Assembly (NCBI RefSeq): GCF_938028825.1
Contig: NZ_CALIZP010000017.1
Location: 3,896-67,895 of the forward strand
Direction of reading: 5' to 3'
From: an uncultured Cardiobacterium sp.
Lineage (GTDB): Bacteria > Pseudomonadota > Gammaproteobacteria > Cardiobacteriales > Cardiobacteriaceae
Length of the DNA stretch: 64,000 nucleotides
A model generated the notes under the pieces. The model was not told the origin of the DNA. It did no database searches and worked only from the letters and a program-made list of their open reading frames with translations. Shown here piece after piece: positions 30,725 to 38,922 of the stretch (position 1 is the stretch's first letter; the number at the start of each line of letters is the position of its first letter). A program made the translations under genes and the position numbers.

Positions 30725-31660
30725 TCAATGCCCGCCCGCCCAGAAATACTGCACGCAGTGGAAGAATACCGGCGCGGCGAAGCACAGCGAATCCATGCGG
30801 TCAAGCATGCCGCCGTGGCCTTCGATCAGGTGCCCCCAGTCTTTCACGCCGCGATCGCGCTTGATGGCCGACATCACCAGTCCGCCAAGGAAGCCCATCA
30901 CGCAGGTGAGGAAGGCAATGGCGACGGCTTCCGCCGGGCGGAACGGGGTGATGCCGTAGAGCGCGCCGCCGAGCAGCGCCGCGCTGCACACGCCGCCGAC
31001 GGTGCCGATGACGGTTTTCGATGGCGACAGCGCGGGCAGGATTTTGCGCCTGCCGAACAGCTTGCCCCAGATGTATTGCAGCACGTCGCTCGCCTGCACC
31101 ACCGCCACCAGGAAGAGCAGCAGCAGGATGTTGTGCGAGTAGCCGGGGACACGCAGGTTGAGCAGCGCCGGGATGTGCGAGATGCAATAGACGGCAATCA
31201 TCACCGCCCATTGCGCCGTCGCCGCGCGGCTCAGAAAATAGCGGCTGTCGCCGGAGAGCGAGGCGGCAATCGGCATGAAGAGGAAGGCATAGACCGGGAT
31301 AAAGGTGAGGAACAGGCTCGAACTGCCCAGGTACACCAGCAGGTATTGCAGCGGCAGGATGAAGTAGTAACACAGCACCAGCACGCGGTAATCGCTGCGG
31401 CGGCTGTACAAGAGCGACAGGAACTCGCGCAGCGCGAAGAACGACACCAGCCAGAAGAGCACGATGGTGCCGCCGCGCCCCAGGGCGAACGCCGCCGCCA
31501 GCACCGCCGACATCAGCCACCACGCCTGCACGCGCGCGCGCAGATTGAGCAGGGTCGGCGTTGCGCCGCAGCGGGCGAGGAGGACACGCGTCGTCACGCT
31601 TGCCGTGCACAGAATCGCCAGCATCGCCGCGAACAGCCACAGCACGGTATGTTCCGTCAT
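30725..31660 (-). CDS. CdsA-family phosphatidate cytidylyltransferase-like membrane protein
   Basis: A 311-residue protein with about eight transmembrane helices. The family signature is near the C-terminus: Ser-Ala-Ile-Lys-Arg-Asp-Arg-Gly-Val-Lys-Asp-Trp-Gly, then Gly-His-Gly-Gly-Met-Leu-Asp-Arg-Met-Asp-Ser (about 262-291). CdsA enzymes make CDP-diacylglycerol from phosphatidate and CTP. The start overlaps the stop of the PlsC-like gene, an arrangement typical of a second, non-essential CdsA paralogue (YnbB type) paired with an acyltransferase. Confidence 0.8.
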   Translation of the reverse strand: MTEHTVLWLFAAMLAILCTASVTTRVLLARCGATPTLLNLRARVQAWWLMSAVLAAAFALGRGGTIVLFWLVSFFALREFLSLLYSRRSDYRVLVLCYYFILPLQYLLVYLGSSSLFLTFIPVYAFLFMPIAASLSGDSRYFLSRAATAQWAVMIAVYCISHIPALLNLRVPGYSHNILLLLFLVAVVQASDVLQYIWGKLFGRRKILPALSPSKTVIGTVGGVCSAALLGGALYGITPFRPAEAVAIAFLTCVMGFLGGLVMSAIKRDRGVKDWGHLIEGHGGMLDRMDSLCFAAPVFFHCVQYFWAGGH

Positions 31661-32334
31661 AACCCACGCTCCTCATGCCGCAAGACTGGCTGCAAATTCA
31701 GCAGCGACGCCTGCGCGAAGGCGAGGAAATCCTCCTTCTCCGGGAAATCGCCGCCCCGGAACGGCTGGCCGAAGCGCACGCTGCACAGCATCGGCACCGG
31801 CAGCAGCCTGCCCTTCGGCAGCACGCGCTGAATATTGTGAATCCACACCGGCACCAGCGCGCATTCCGGCCGTGCCGTCGCTAGATGAAAAATCCCGCTT
31901 TTGAACGGCTGCAACAGCACATTGTCGCTGCCGTTGCGCGTCCCTTCCGGAAAGACCAGCAAATCCGCGCCGCCATCCAGCGCTGCCACCATCTGCTGCA
32001 CCGCCGCCTGCGGCTCGCCGCTTTTGCGCGCAACCAGCACCATGTCGAACACCTGGCGGGCGATGAAGCGGCGCAGCGGCGAGGATTGCCAATAATCGGC
32101 AGCGGCGACCGGGCGCACCCGCCGCCGCAGGATGAGCGGCAGCGACACCCAGATAATCATGAAATCGCCGTGGCTGTTGTGGTTGGCGTAATAGACCCGC
32201 CCGCCGGGTGTGCGCTCGCGCAGGTGCGGCAGCGGCTGCGAACGCGCACCGGTCAGGAGAATCACCAGCCAGGACAGGCACTTGTCCAGCAACAGGGCGA
32301 GCCAGCCGCCCGCACGGCGCGATTTCAGACGCAT
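31657..32334 (-). CDS. PlsC-type lysophospholipid acyltransferase
   Basis: A 225-residue membrane-associated acyltransferase. The catalytic HX4D motif is His52 to Asp57 (Asn-His-Asn-Ser-His-Gly-Asp), and the acceptor-binding Phe-Pro-Glu-Gly-Thr-Arg is at 128-133. An N-terminal hydrophobic segment (about 12-30) anchors it. By family it transfers an acyl chain to lysophosphatidate. It overlaps the CdsA-like gene, so the two probably supply CDP-diacylglycerol together. Slightly shorter than housekeeping PlsC. Confidence 0.8.
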   Translation of the reverse strand: MRLKSRRAGGWLALLLDKCLSWLVILLTGARSQPLPHLRERTPGGRVYYANHNSHGDFMIIWVSLPLILRRRVRPVAAADYWQSSPLRRFIARQVFDMVLVARKSGEPQAAVQQMVAALDGGADLLVFPEGTRNGSDNVLLQPFKSGIFHLATARPECALVPVWIHNIQRVLPKGRLLPVPMLCSVRFGQPFRGGDFPEKEDFLAFAQASLLNLQPVLRHEERGL

Positions 32335-32388
32335 GGAAATTCCCCCATGATAAAAACGGATATATGGCGATGACCGCGCGGGATGCGC

Positions 32389-33159
32389 TCAGAGGACAAC
32401 GTAGTATTCGCGGTTGTAGTCGCGCAGCCCGCTGCCGTCGTAGGCCTTGCTGCAACCGCGCTGGTTGCTGACGAAGCGGGTGCCGTCGATATAGGTATTG
32501 ATGTTGTCGTGGCTGTGGCCGTACACCCACAGGTCGGCGCGCGCGGTGAGTTCCGGCAGTTCGTTCGCCCAGTACGCCGAGCGGGTCAGCCCCTCTTTCT
32601 GGTGGTAATGGCGCTTGGCGATGAGGCCGCTGCGCGGCAGGAAATGGCTGATGACGATGTGTTTTTCCGCCGGTTTGCGCAGTGCGGCATCAAGAAAGAG
32701 GCAGCTTTGCCGGTGCAGGCCGGCCATTGTCGCCGGGGTCAGCGGTTCGCCGTCGTCGGCGTAGATTTCGCGGAAATCCGGCAGGACTTCTTCCGCCCAG
32801 CGCATGGCGTCGGCCGGATTGTCGGCGAGGGCGAAGTCGCTCCACAGCGTCGTGCCGCTGAAAATGATGCCGCCGATGGTGGTGCTTTCGTCATCGAGCA
32901 GAGTGACGCCGTATTCCTGGCTGATGCTGCGGTAGATGTCTTTCGCCTCGCTGATGGCGAAGCCGTAGTATTCGTGGTTGCCGAGGACGTAGAGCACTGG
33001 CAGTTTGGGCGCCTTGCGGCGCAGATAGTCGAAGAAGAGGCGGACGGTGGCCGGGTCGCCGATATCGCCTGCAAGAACGAGCACGTCCAGTTCGTTCAGG
33101 TTGCTGATGGTGCAGAGGCTGCACTCGGTGTGCAGGTCGCTGTGGATGCCGATGTTCAT
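32389..33159 (-). CDS. Calcineurin-like metallophosphoesterase
   Basis: A 256-residue soluble phosphoesterase with the metal-binding motif series: Ser-Asp-Leu-His (7-10), Ala-Gly-Asp-Ile-Gly-Asp (30-35), Gly-Asn-His-Glu (60-63), an internal His-Phe-Leu-Pro and a C-terminal Gly-His-Ser-His (about 216-219). All two-metal ligands are present. Substrate unknown. Twenty bases downstream of nspC and 54 upstream of plsC, in one minus-strand series. Confidence 0.82.
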   Translation of the reverse strand: MNIGIHSDLHTECSLCTISNLNELDVLVLAGDIGDPATVRLFFDYLRRKAPKLPVLYVLGNHEYYGFAISEAKDIYRSISQEYGVTLLDDESTTIGGIIFSGTTLWSDFALADNPADAMRWAEEVLPDFREIYADDGEPLTPATMAGLHRQSCLFLDAALRKPAEKHIVISHFLPRSGLIAKRHYHQKEGLTRSAYWANELPELTARADLWVYGHSHDNINTYIDGTRFVSNQRGCSKAYDGSGLRDYNREYYVVL

Positions 33160-33178
33160 TGCGGGTCTCCCGGTTTTT

Positions 33179-34348
33179 TCAGGACAGGCGGGTTTTGAAA
33201 TCGTCGTAGCCGAAGCTGCGCACGATGGTCAGGCTGTCGTCGCGGCTGTCCCAGGCGACGATGGCGGGCAGTTTGACGCCGTTGAAGGTGTTGGTCTTCA
33301 CCATCGTGTAGTGGCTCATGTCCATGAACACAAGGCGTTTGCCGACGGTAAGCGGTTCGGCGAAGCTGTAATCGCCGATGACATCGCCCGCAAGGCAGGT
33401 CAGGCCGCCGATACGGTAGGTGTGGGCCTTGTCGCGCGGCAGACTGCCGCCGAGCACATCCGGGCGGTAGGGCATTTCCAGCACATCCGGCAGGTGCGCG
33501 CTGCAAGAGCCGTCGATGATGGCGATGTTGATGCCGTTTTTGGTGAGGTCCAGCACCTCGGTCACATACACCCCGGTGTTGATGGCGATCGCCTCGCCCG
33601 GCTCCAGGATGACCTCCACCCCCCAGCGGTCGCGGAAGGCGCGGATGAGGGCGATGAGTTCGTCCACCTGATAATCCTCGCGGGTGATGTGGTGCCCGCC
33701 GCCGAAATTCACCCACTGCATCTGCGGCAGGAATTCGCCGAACTGCCGCTCGACGGCGGCGAGGGTGCGTTGCAGCGGCGGCACGTCCTGCTCGCAAAGA
33801 TTGTGGAAATGCAGGCCGCTGATGCCGTCCAGCAGTTCCGGGCGGAAGGCCTCGCGCACGATGCCGAGGCGTGAGCCGGGGGCGCTGGGATCGTAGATTT
33901 CTACTGTACCTTCCGATTGTTGTGGATTGATGCGCAGGCCAAAGTGCAGCGGCTTATGTTTGGCAGCAGTAAGCGCCTGCTCGCGGTAGCGCTGCCATTG
34001 GCTGAACGAGTTGAAGATGACGTGATCGGAGAGCGCCAGCACCTCCGCCATGTCCGCCGGCGGATAAGCGGCGGCGAAGGTGTGCACCTCGCCGCCGAAA
34101 TACTCGCGGCCGAGTTTCGCTTCATGCAGGCCGCTGGCGCTCACGCCGGACAAATAGCGGGCAATGAGCGGCGCATAATGGAACATGGCGAAGCCTTTCA
34201 GCGCCAGCAGCACCTTCGCTCCGCTTTCCCGCTGCACGCGGTGCAGCAGTTGCAGATTGCGTTCGAGCAGGGCGGCATCGACGACGTAACACGGCGTCGG
34301 CAGGCGGCCGGTATCGAGGCGGCGAAAGGTATCGTGCAAAAGGGTCAT
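33179..34348 (-). CDS. nspC: Carboxynorspermidine/carboxyspermidine decarboxylase
   Basis: A 389-residue PLP enzyme of the alanine racemase-like fold III. The PLP lysine is Lys51 in Ala-Leu-Lys-Gly-Phe-Ala. Other family marks are His-Phe-His-Asn-Leu-Cys-Glu, Gly-Gly-Gly-His-His-Ile-Thr (about 184-190) and Glu-Pro-Gly-Glu-Ala. It makes norspermidine or spermidine by decarboxylation. The usual partner, carboxynorspermidine dehydrogenase, is not adjacent. A minus-strand -10 TATAAT at 34385-34390 precedes the gene. Confidence 0.9.
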   Translation of the reverse strand: MTLLHDTFRRLDTGRLPTPCYVVDAALLERNLQLLHRVQRESGAKVLLALKGFAMFHYAPLIARYLSGVSASGLHEAKLGREYFGGEVHTFAAAYPPADMAEVLALSDHVIFNSFSQWQRYREQALTAAKHKPLHFGLRINPQQSEGTVEIYDPSAPGSRLGIVREAFRPELLDGISGLHFHNLCEQDVPPLQRTLAAVERQFGEFLPQMQWVNFGGGHHITREDYQVDELIALIRAFRDRWGVEVILEPGEAIAINTGVYVTEVLDLTKNGINIAIIDGSCSAHLPDVLEMPYRPDVLGGSLPRDKAHTYRIGGLTCLAGDVIGDYSFAEPLTVGKRLVFMDMSHYTMVKTNTFNGVKLPAIVAWDSRDDSLTIVRSFGYDDFKTRLS

Positions 34349-34382
34349 GGCGGATTCCTGAATTGATGTAGCGCAAAGCGCG

Positions 34383-34558
34383 CATTATAAAAGTTCCGCC
34401 GCCGGGCGGCGGGGTTTGCCGCCGCTCATGAACGGCGGCGGGCGGCAAAGCGGCCGTGCCGTCCATCGTCTGCACGGCGGCTTGCGCCGCGCGCAAACGC
34501 AAAGAAAACCTCGCGTGGGCTTGGCGAATCCCCGGCATATTTCCGCAAGCGGTCTGTT
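34383..34558. other. Intergenic region upstream of nspC
   Basis: Contains the nspC -10 and a strong inverted repeat (TTTGCCGCC ... GGCGGCAAA, about 34418-34450) that could form a hairpin in either direction. No gene. Confidence 0.45.
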
Positions 34559-34722
34559 TAAGGTCTGTTGACACGCAACATTGCGGCGGCTTTTTCGTCA
34601 AAATCCGGCATCTGCTGCGTTAAAAATGCTCGCAAGGTAGTCAACCTTACTGCGCTTTTTGCCTTGCACCTGCCGTTTTTGCCACAAAGTCCGCTGCGCA
34701 AGTCGAATGTCAGCAGACCCTA
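34559..34722. repeat. MITE-like element with 12-bp inverted ends
   Basis: GGTCTGTTGACA (34561-34572) and its near-perfect complement TGTCAGCAGACC (about 34707-34718) bound about 160 bases with no coding capacity. TAA lies outside both ends, compatible with a small target duplication. The interior has an AAGGT/ACCTT stem-loop (GCAAGGTAGTCAACCTTACTGC). Located between nspC and rhlB. Confidence 0.6.
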
Positions 34723-34761
34723 AGGCGGCCCCATGTCCTCCTTGCTTTATCCTTTATTGCG

Positions 34762-36111
34762 TCAGTGGTTGCCGTTCGGTTCGTCGGTGCCGGGGCTGTG
34801 GTGCGGGTTGCGGCGGCGGTTGCGGTGGTTTTCCGGCTTGCCGCGCGGCTGGCGGTCGCTGCGGCGGTTGCCGCTGCGCGTAAGGCGTTCGGCTTTTTGT
34901 TCGTTGAGCGCCTGCAAGGCTTCTTCGCTCGGCGGCACGACGTCGGCAAGCAGGTCTTCGTCCAGCGGCAGGGTCGGGATTTTGCCGTGAATGTAGTGTT
35001 CGATTTCCGGCAGGGAGTACACGTATTCTTCGCAGGCAAAGCTGATGGCGGTGCCGGAGGCACCGGCGCGCGCGGTGCGGCCGATGCGGTGTACATAATC
35101 TTCGGCGACTTGCGGCAGGTCGTAGTTGAAGACGTGGGTGATGTCGGGGATGTGCAGGCCGCGCGCAGCGACGTCGGTGGCAACGACGATGTTGATCGCG
35201 CCGCTCTGGAAGTCCTTGATGATTTTTTCGCGTTTTTTCTGCGGGATGTCGCCGGAGAGGGCGGCGTTAGGGTAGCCGTTCGCTTCCAGCACGATGGAGA
35301 GGCGTTCGAGGTCGCGCTTGGTGTTGAGGAAGATCATGCTGCGCGCCGGTTTTTCTTTGTTCAGGATGCCGATGAGCAGCGGCGTTTTTTCGTGCTTGGC
35401 GGTGTGGTAAAGACGCTGCTCGATGTTGTCGGCGGTGCCGTGTGCGCTGTCGATGCTGACGGTGTCCGGCGCGTTGAAGTATTCGTAGGCGAGTTCGCGC
35501 ACTTTTTCCGCCATCGTCGCCGAGAAGAGGAGGTTGAGGCGTTCGTGCGCGGGCGGCATTTGCCGCAGCAGGTAGCGCACATCATCGATGAAGCCGAGGT
35601 CGAACATGCGGTCGGCTTCGTCCAGCACGCAGACTTCGATGTTTTTCAGGCGGATGCTTTTCTGTTTGTAGAGGTCGATGATGCGCCCCGGCGTGCCGAT
35701 GATGATGTCGATGGGGGCGTTGTCGAGCAGGTTTTTCTGGTGTTCGATGTTGACACCGCCGTAGATGGCGAGGCTGTTCAGGCCGGTGTAAGCACCGATC
35801 TGGTCGGCGTCTTTCTTGATTTGCACGGCGAGTTCGCGCGTCGGCGCGAGCACGATCGCCCACGGGCCTTTGGCTTTGGGGTGGACGGGGTTGGTGAGCA
35901 GGTAGTGGTAGAGCGAGATGAGGAAGGCGGCGGTTTTGCCGGTACCGGTTTGCGCCAGCCCCATGACATCGTGCCCACTGAGGGTCAGTGGCAGGGTTCT
36001 TTCCTGTATCGGCGTGGTGTGGGTGAGGTGGTTGTCTTCCAGCGCTTCCTGGATGGCCTCGTGGATGGGCAGGCTGCTGAACGTGGTAGCGGTGGTGTGG
36101 TTTTCTGCCAT
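34762..36111 (-). CDS. rhlB: ATP-dependent RNA helicase RhlB
   Basis: A 449-residue DEAD-box helicase. ATG 36111 has an AAGGACA site; an ATG 57 bases upstream is less likely. The motifs are in order: Q motif Thr-Pro-Ile-Gln (33-36), Walker A Ala-Gln-Thr-Gly-Thr-Gly-Lys-Thr (53-60), Pro-Thr-Arg-Glu-Leu, Asp-Glu-Ala-Asp (164-167), Ser-Ala-Thr (197-199) and His-Arg-Ile-Gly-Arg-Thr. Phrases such as Asp-Glu-Ala-Asp-Arg-Met-Phe-Asp-Leu-Gly-Phe-Ile and Ala-Cys-Glu-Glu-Tyr are RhlB-like. A basic Arg/Asn/His-rich tail follows the core. In gammaproteobacteria RhlB unwinds RNA in the degradosome. Confidence 0.87.
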   Translation of the reverse strand: MAENHTTATTFSSLPIHEAIQEALEDNHLTHTTPIQERTLPLTLSGHDVMGLAQTGTGKTAAFLISLYHYLLTNPVHPKAKGPWAIVLAPTRELAVQIKKDADQIGAYTGLNSLAIYGGVNIEHQKNLLDNAPIDIIIGTPGRIIDLYKQKSIRLKNIEVCVLDEADRMFDLGFIDDVRYLLRQMPPAHERLNLLFSATMAEKVRELAYEYFNAPDTVSIDSAHGTADNIEQRLYHTAKHEKTPLLIGILNKEKPARSMIFLNTKRDLERLSIVLEANGYPNAALSGDIPQKKREKIIKDFQSGAINIVVATDVAARGLHIPDITHVFNYDLPQVAEDYVHRIGRTARAGASGTAISFACEEYVYSLPEIEHYIHGKIPTLPLDEDLLADVVPPSEEALQALNEQKAERLTRSGNRRSDRQPRGKPENHRNRRRNPHHSPGTDEPNGNH

Positions 36112-36227
36112 GTGGTGTCCTTGTTTTTGGAAGGATTTTCGTAACGGAAAATTATACTGTTTTTTCATGTAGCGGTCATTTGCCCGCCCCGCCGGGCTTT
36201 TTGCGCGCGGGGTTTTGTGCCTCTGTT

Positions 36228-36240
36228 ATACTGCCGCGCC
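36228..36240 (+). promoter_or_regulatory. -10 region before the lipoprotein-metF operon
   Basis: TTATACTG at 36228-36235, about 45 bases before the lipoprotein start, with a weak TTTTGTG upstream as -35. Likely promoter of the 36276-40737 gene series. Confidence 0.4.
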
Positions 36241-36275
36241 AATTCCCTTTTCTTTTTTTCAGCCGGACTGCATTC

Positions 36276-36509
36276 ATGAAAAAGCTGGTGTTTTTCGTTG
36301 TGTTGCCTCTGCTGGTGCAGGCGTGTGCCCTGCGTAGCGAGCAGGGGCTGTATGAGGTCAAGATGATGGCGGGCGATGTGCTTTATGCCAAAAATTCACC
36401 CAAGTTGGACGGTAAGGGTTTTTATCGTTTCCGCGATGTGAACGGGCGCGATTATAAGGTGAAGAGCAATCTTGTTCTTTATATCAAGCCCGCCAGGTTC
36501 AAGCGTTAA
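36276..36509 (+). CDS. Small YgdI/YgdR-type lipoprotein (DUF903)
   Basis: A 77-residue protein. The signal peptide ends in the lipobox Leu-Val-Gln-Ala-Cys (Cys at about 17). The mature part is a small beta barrel-like SH3 domain with Tyr-Arg-Phe-Arg-Asp-Val-Asn-Gly-Arg-Asp-Tyr, as in YgdI/YgdR. Function unknown. ATG 36276 is chosen because it gives a proper signal peptide. It is 11 bases before metF. Confidence 0.75.
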   Translation: MKKLVFFVVLPLLVQACALRSEQGLYEVKMMAGDVLYAKNSPKLDGKGFYRFRDVNGRDYKVKSNLVLYIKPARFKR

Positions 36510-36520
36510 AGGAGTGTTTT

Positions 36521-37363
36521 GTGTCGGTTACCAGGGTTCCCCTCAGTTGCGAGTTTTTCCCGACGGCGACGCCGGAAGGGGCAGAGAAGCTGGCAGCAGT
36601 GCGCTGCGATTTGGCAGTATTTCAGTTTGAGTATTTTTCGGTAACGTATGGGGCAGGCGGCAGTACGCGTGACCGCACCATGAATCTGGTGGCCAGGATG
36701 TGCGCCGAGAATGGTCCGCCGGTGATGCCGCATTTGACCTGCGTCGCTTCAACGGAAGCGGAAATCCGCACCCTGCTCGATGATTATCAGGCACTGGGCA
36801 TTAACCGCCTGATGGCATTGCGTGGCGATATGCCTTCCGGTGCATTTGAAAATGCCGGTTTTACGACGGCCACCCAGCTGGTGTCATACGTCCGCCAACT
36901 GTGGGGCGAGAACGCGCGCATTTGCGTTGCCGCCTACCCTGAGGTGCATCCGCGTGCGCGTACGCCCGCCGAGGATTTGCATGCTTTCCGCGAAAAGGTG
37001 ATGGCTGGTGCGACCGACGCCGTCACCCAGTATTTTTACAACGCCGACGCCTATCTGCGTTTCCGTGACGATGTGCAGGCGTTGGGCGTCGAAATCCCAC
37101 TGGTGCCGGGCATCATGCCGATCAGCAATTACGTGCAACTAAGCCGCTTCTCCGACGCCTGCGGGGCGGAAATCCCGCGCTGGCTGCGTAAACGTCTGGA
37201 AGCCTTGCAGGATGACATTCCCGCCCTCTGTGATTTTGGCGCAGACATAGTCGCTCAGATGTGTGAACGGCTGATTGGCGAAGGTGTGCCGGCGCTGCAT
37301 TTTTACAGTATGAACCGCGCCGACCTTATTCACGAAATCTGCACCCGCCTGGGCTGGCACTGA
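36521..37363 (+). CDS. metF: 5,10-methylenetetrahydrofolate reductase
   Basis: A 280-residue FAD-dependent TIM-barrel enzyme making 5-methyl-THF for methionine synthesis. It starts with GTG 36521 behind AAAGGAG. Family marks are Ser-Cys-Glu-Phe-Phe-Pro near residue 9-14, Ser-Val-Thr-Tyr-Gly-Ala-Gly-Gly-Ser-Thr-Arg (40-50), Leu-Arg-Gly-Asp (about 98-101) and Phe-Tyr-Asn-Ala-Asp. Length and motifs are complete. The stop overlaps the murJ start. Confidence 0.93.
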   Translation: MSVTRVPLSCEFFPTATPEGAEKLAAVRCDLAVFQFEYFSVTYGAGGSTRDRTMNLVARMCAENGPPVMPHLTCVASTEAEIRTLLDDYQALGINRLMALRGDMPSGAFENAGFTTATQLVSYVRQLWGENARICVAAYPEVHPRARTPAEDLHAFREKVMAGATDAVTQYFYNADAYLRFRDDVQALGVEIPLVPGIMPISNYVQLSRFSDACGAEIPRWLRKRLEALQDDIPALCDFGADIVAQMCERLIGEGVPALHFYSMNRADLIHEICTRLGWH

Positions 37364-38901
37364 TGGCCGCATCGCTCGGCAGATCGTCCGCCGTCTTCGC
37401 CGTAATGACGCTTGCTTCACGCGTCCTCGGTCTGCTGCGCGATATGCTGGTGGCGCGTTACTTCGACGCCGTGGTCACGGATGCCTTCTACGCCGCGCTG
37501 CGCATCCCCAACACCCTGCGCCGCTTCTTCGCCGAAGGCAGCTTTGCCAACGCCTTTGTTCCCGTCTTCTCGGCGACGCGCACCGAGCACCCCGAAGAAC
37601 TGAAAGACCTGCTGCGCCACACCAGCGGCACCCTGCTTGGCATCCTGCTGGCGGTAACGGCACTCGGCGTCCTCTTCTCCTCGACCGTCATTGCCCTGGT
37701 CGCCAGCGGCTTGAGCGAACGGCCCGACCAATACCTGCTGGCGAGCGACATGCTGCGCCTTATGTTCCCCTACATCCTGCTCATCTCGCTTACCGCAATG
37801 GCGGGCGGCGTCCTCAACACCTTCGGTCAGTTTGGCATCCCGGCGCTAACCCCCGTCCTCCTGAACATCACCCTCATCGCCGCCTGCCTGTGGCGACACT
37901 ACCACGCTACCCCAACGCACGGCCTCTACGGCATGGAGCTCGCCTGGGCGGTGCTTATTGGCGGCATCGCCCAGCTTGCCCTGCAACTGCCCTTCCTGTG
38001 GAAATGCGGCATGCTGCTGCGCCCGCGCTGGGGCTGGCGGCACAGCGGTGTGCGCCGCATCCTCAAACTGATGCTGCCGACCCTCTTCGGCTCATCGGTC
38101 GGCCAGCTCACCGTGCTGATCAACACCTACCTTGCCTCCTGGCTCGTCACCGGCAGCATTTCCTGGCTGTACTACTCCGACCGCCTCGTCGAACTGCCTG
38201 TCGGTCTCATCGGCGTCGCCCTCGGCACCGTCATCCTGCCGCGCCTCAGTGCCCTGCGCGCTGCCGCCAACGACGCCCAATTCGCCCTCACCCTTGACTG
38301 GGCCCTGCGCTGGGGCTTTCTTGTCGGCAGCGCCGCTGCCGTTGGTCTCATCGCCCTTGCCCCTGCCATCATCTCCAGCCTGCTCTACGGCGGCCGTTTT
38401 GACGCCCACTACGTCGAAATGACCACCCTCAGCCTGCGCGCCTATGGCATCGGTGCCCTCTTTCACATCATGGTGAAAGTCCTCGCCCCCGCCTTCTACG
38501 CCCGCCACGACACCAAAACGCCGGTTAAAGCCGGCATCAGCGCCATGCTGCTGAACATCCTCTGCGCCCTCATCCTCAGCGGCCCCTACAAACACGTCGG
38601 CCTGGCGGCAGCAAGCAGCATCGCCGCACTGGCCAACATGGCCCTGCTCGCCTGGTACCTCTACCGTGCGGGCGTCAGCCTGAAAAGCGGCGCCTGGGGC
38701 TTCGCCCTGCGCGTCCTCATGGCCAACGCCGCCCTTGCCTCCATCCTCTACACCCTGCAAGGCGACCCCGCCGCCTGGCTGGACAAAACCGCCTTCCTGC
38801 GCCTGCGCGACCTCCTCCTGCTCATCGGCATCGGCATACTCGGCTACACCGCCGCCCTGCTCGCGCTCGGCCTGCGCTGGCGGCAACTCAAACTGGGCTG
38901 A
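37363..38901 (+). CDS. murJ: Lipid II flippase MurJ
   Basis: A 512-residue polytopic membrane protein of the MviN/MurJ family with about 14 transmembrane helices. The signature near the start (Ala-Ser-Arg-Val-Leu-Gly-Leu-Leu-Arg-Asp; Asp-Ala-Phe-Tyr-Ala-Ala-Leu-Arg-Ile-Pro-Asn; Arg-Arg-Phe-Phe-Ala-Glu-Gly) is intact. It flips lipid II for peptidoglycan synthesis. The ATG shares a base with the metF stop, and tamA follows 21 bases later. Confidence 0.93.
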   Translation: MAASLGRSSAVFAVMTLASRVLGLLRDMLVARYFDAVVTDAFYAALRIPNTLRRFFAEGSFANAFVPVFSATRTEHPEELKDLLRHTSGTLLGILLAVTALGVLFSSTVIALVASGLSERPDQYLLASDMLRLMFPYILLISLTAMAGGVLNTFGQFGIPALTPVLLNITLIAACLWRHYHATPTHGLYGMELAWAVLIGGIAQLALQLPFLWKCGMLLRPRWGWRHSGVRRILKLMLPTLFGSSVGQLTVLINTYLASWLVTGSISWLYYSDRLVELPVGLIGVALGTVILPRLSALRAAANDAQFALTLDWALRWGFLVGSAAAVGLIALAPAIISSLLYGGRFDAHYVEMTTLSLRAYGIGALFHIMVKVLAPAFYARHDTKTPVKAGISAMLLNILCALILSGPYKHVGLAAASSIAALANMALLAWYLYRAGVSLKSGAWGFALRVLMANAALASILYTLQGDPAAWLDKTAFLRLRDLLLLIGIGILGYTAALLALGLRWRQLKLG

Positions 38902-38922
38902 CCCAACCCAAGGAACGACACC

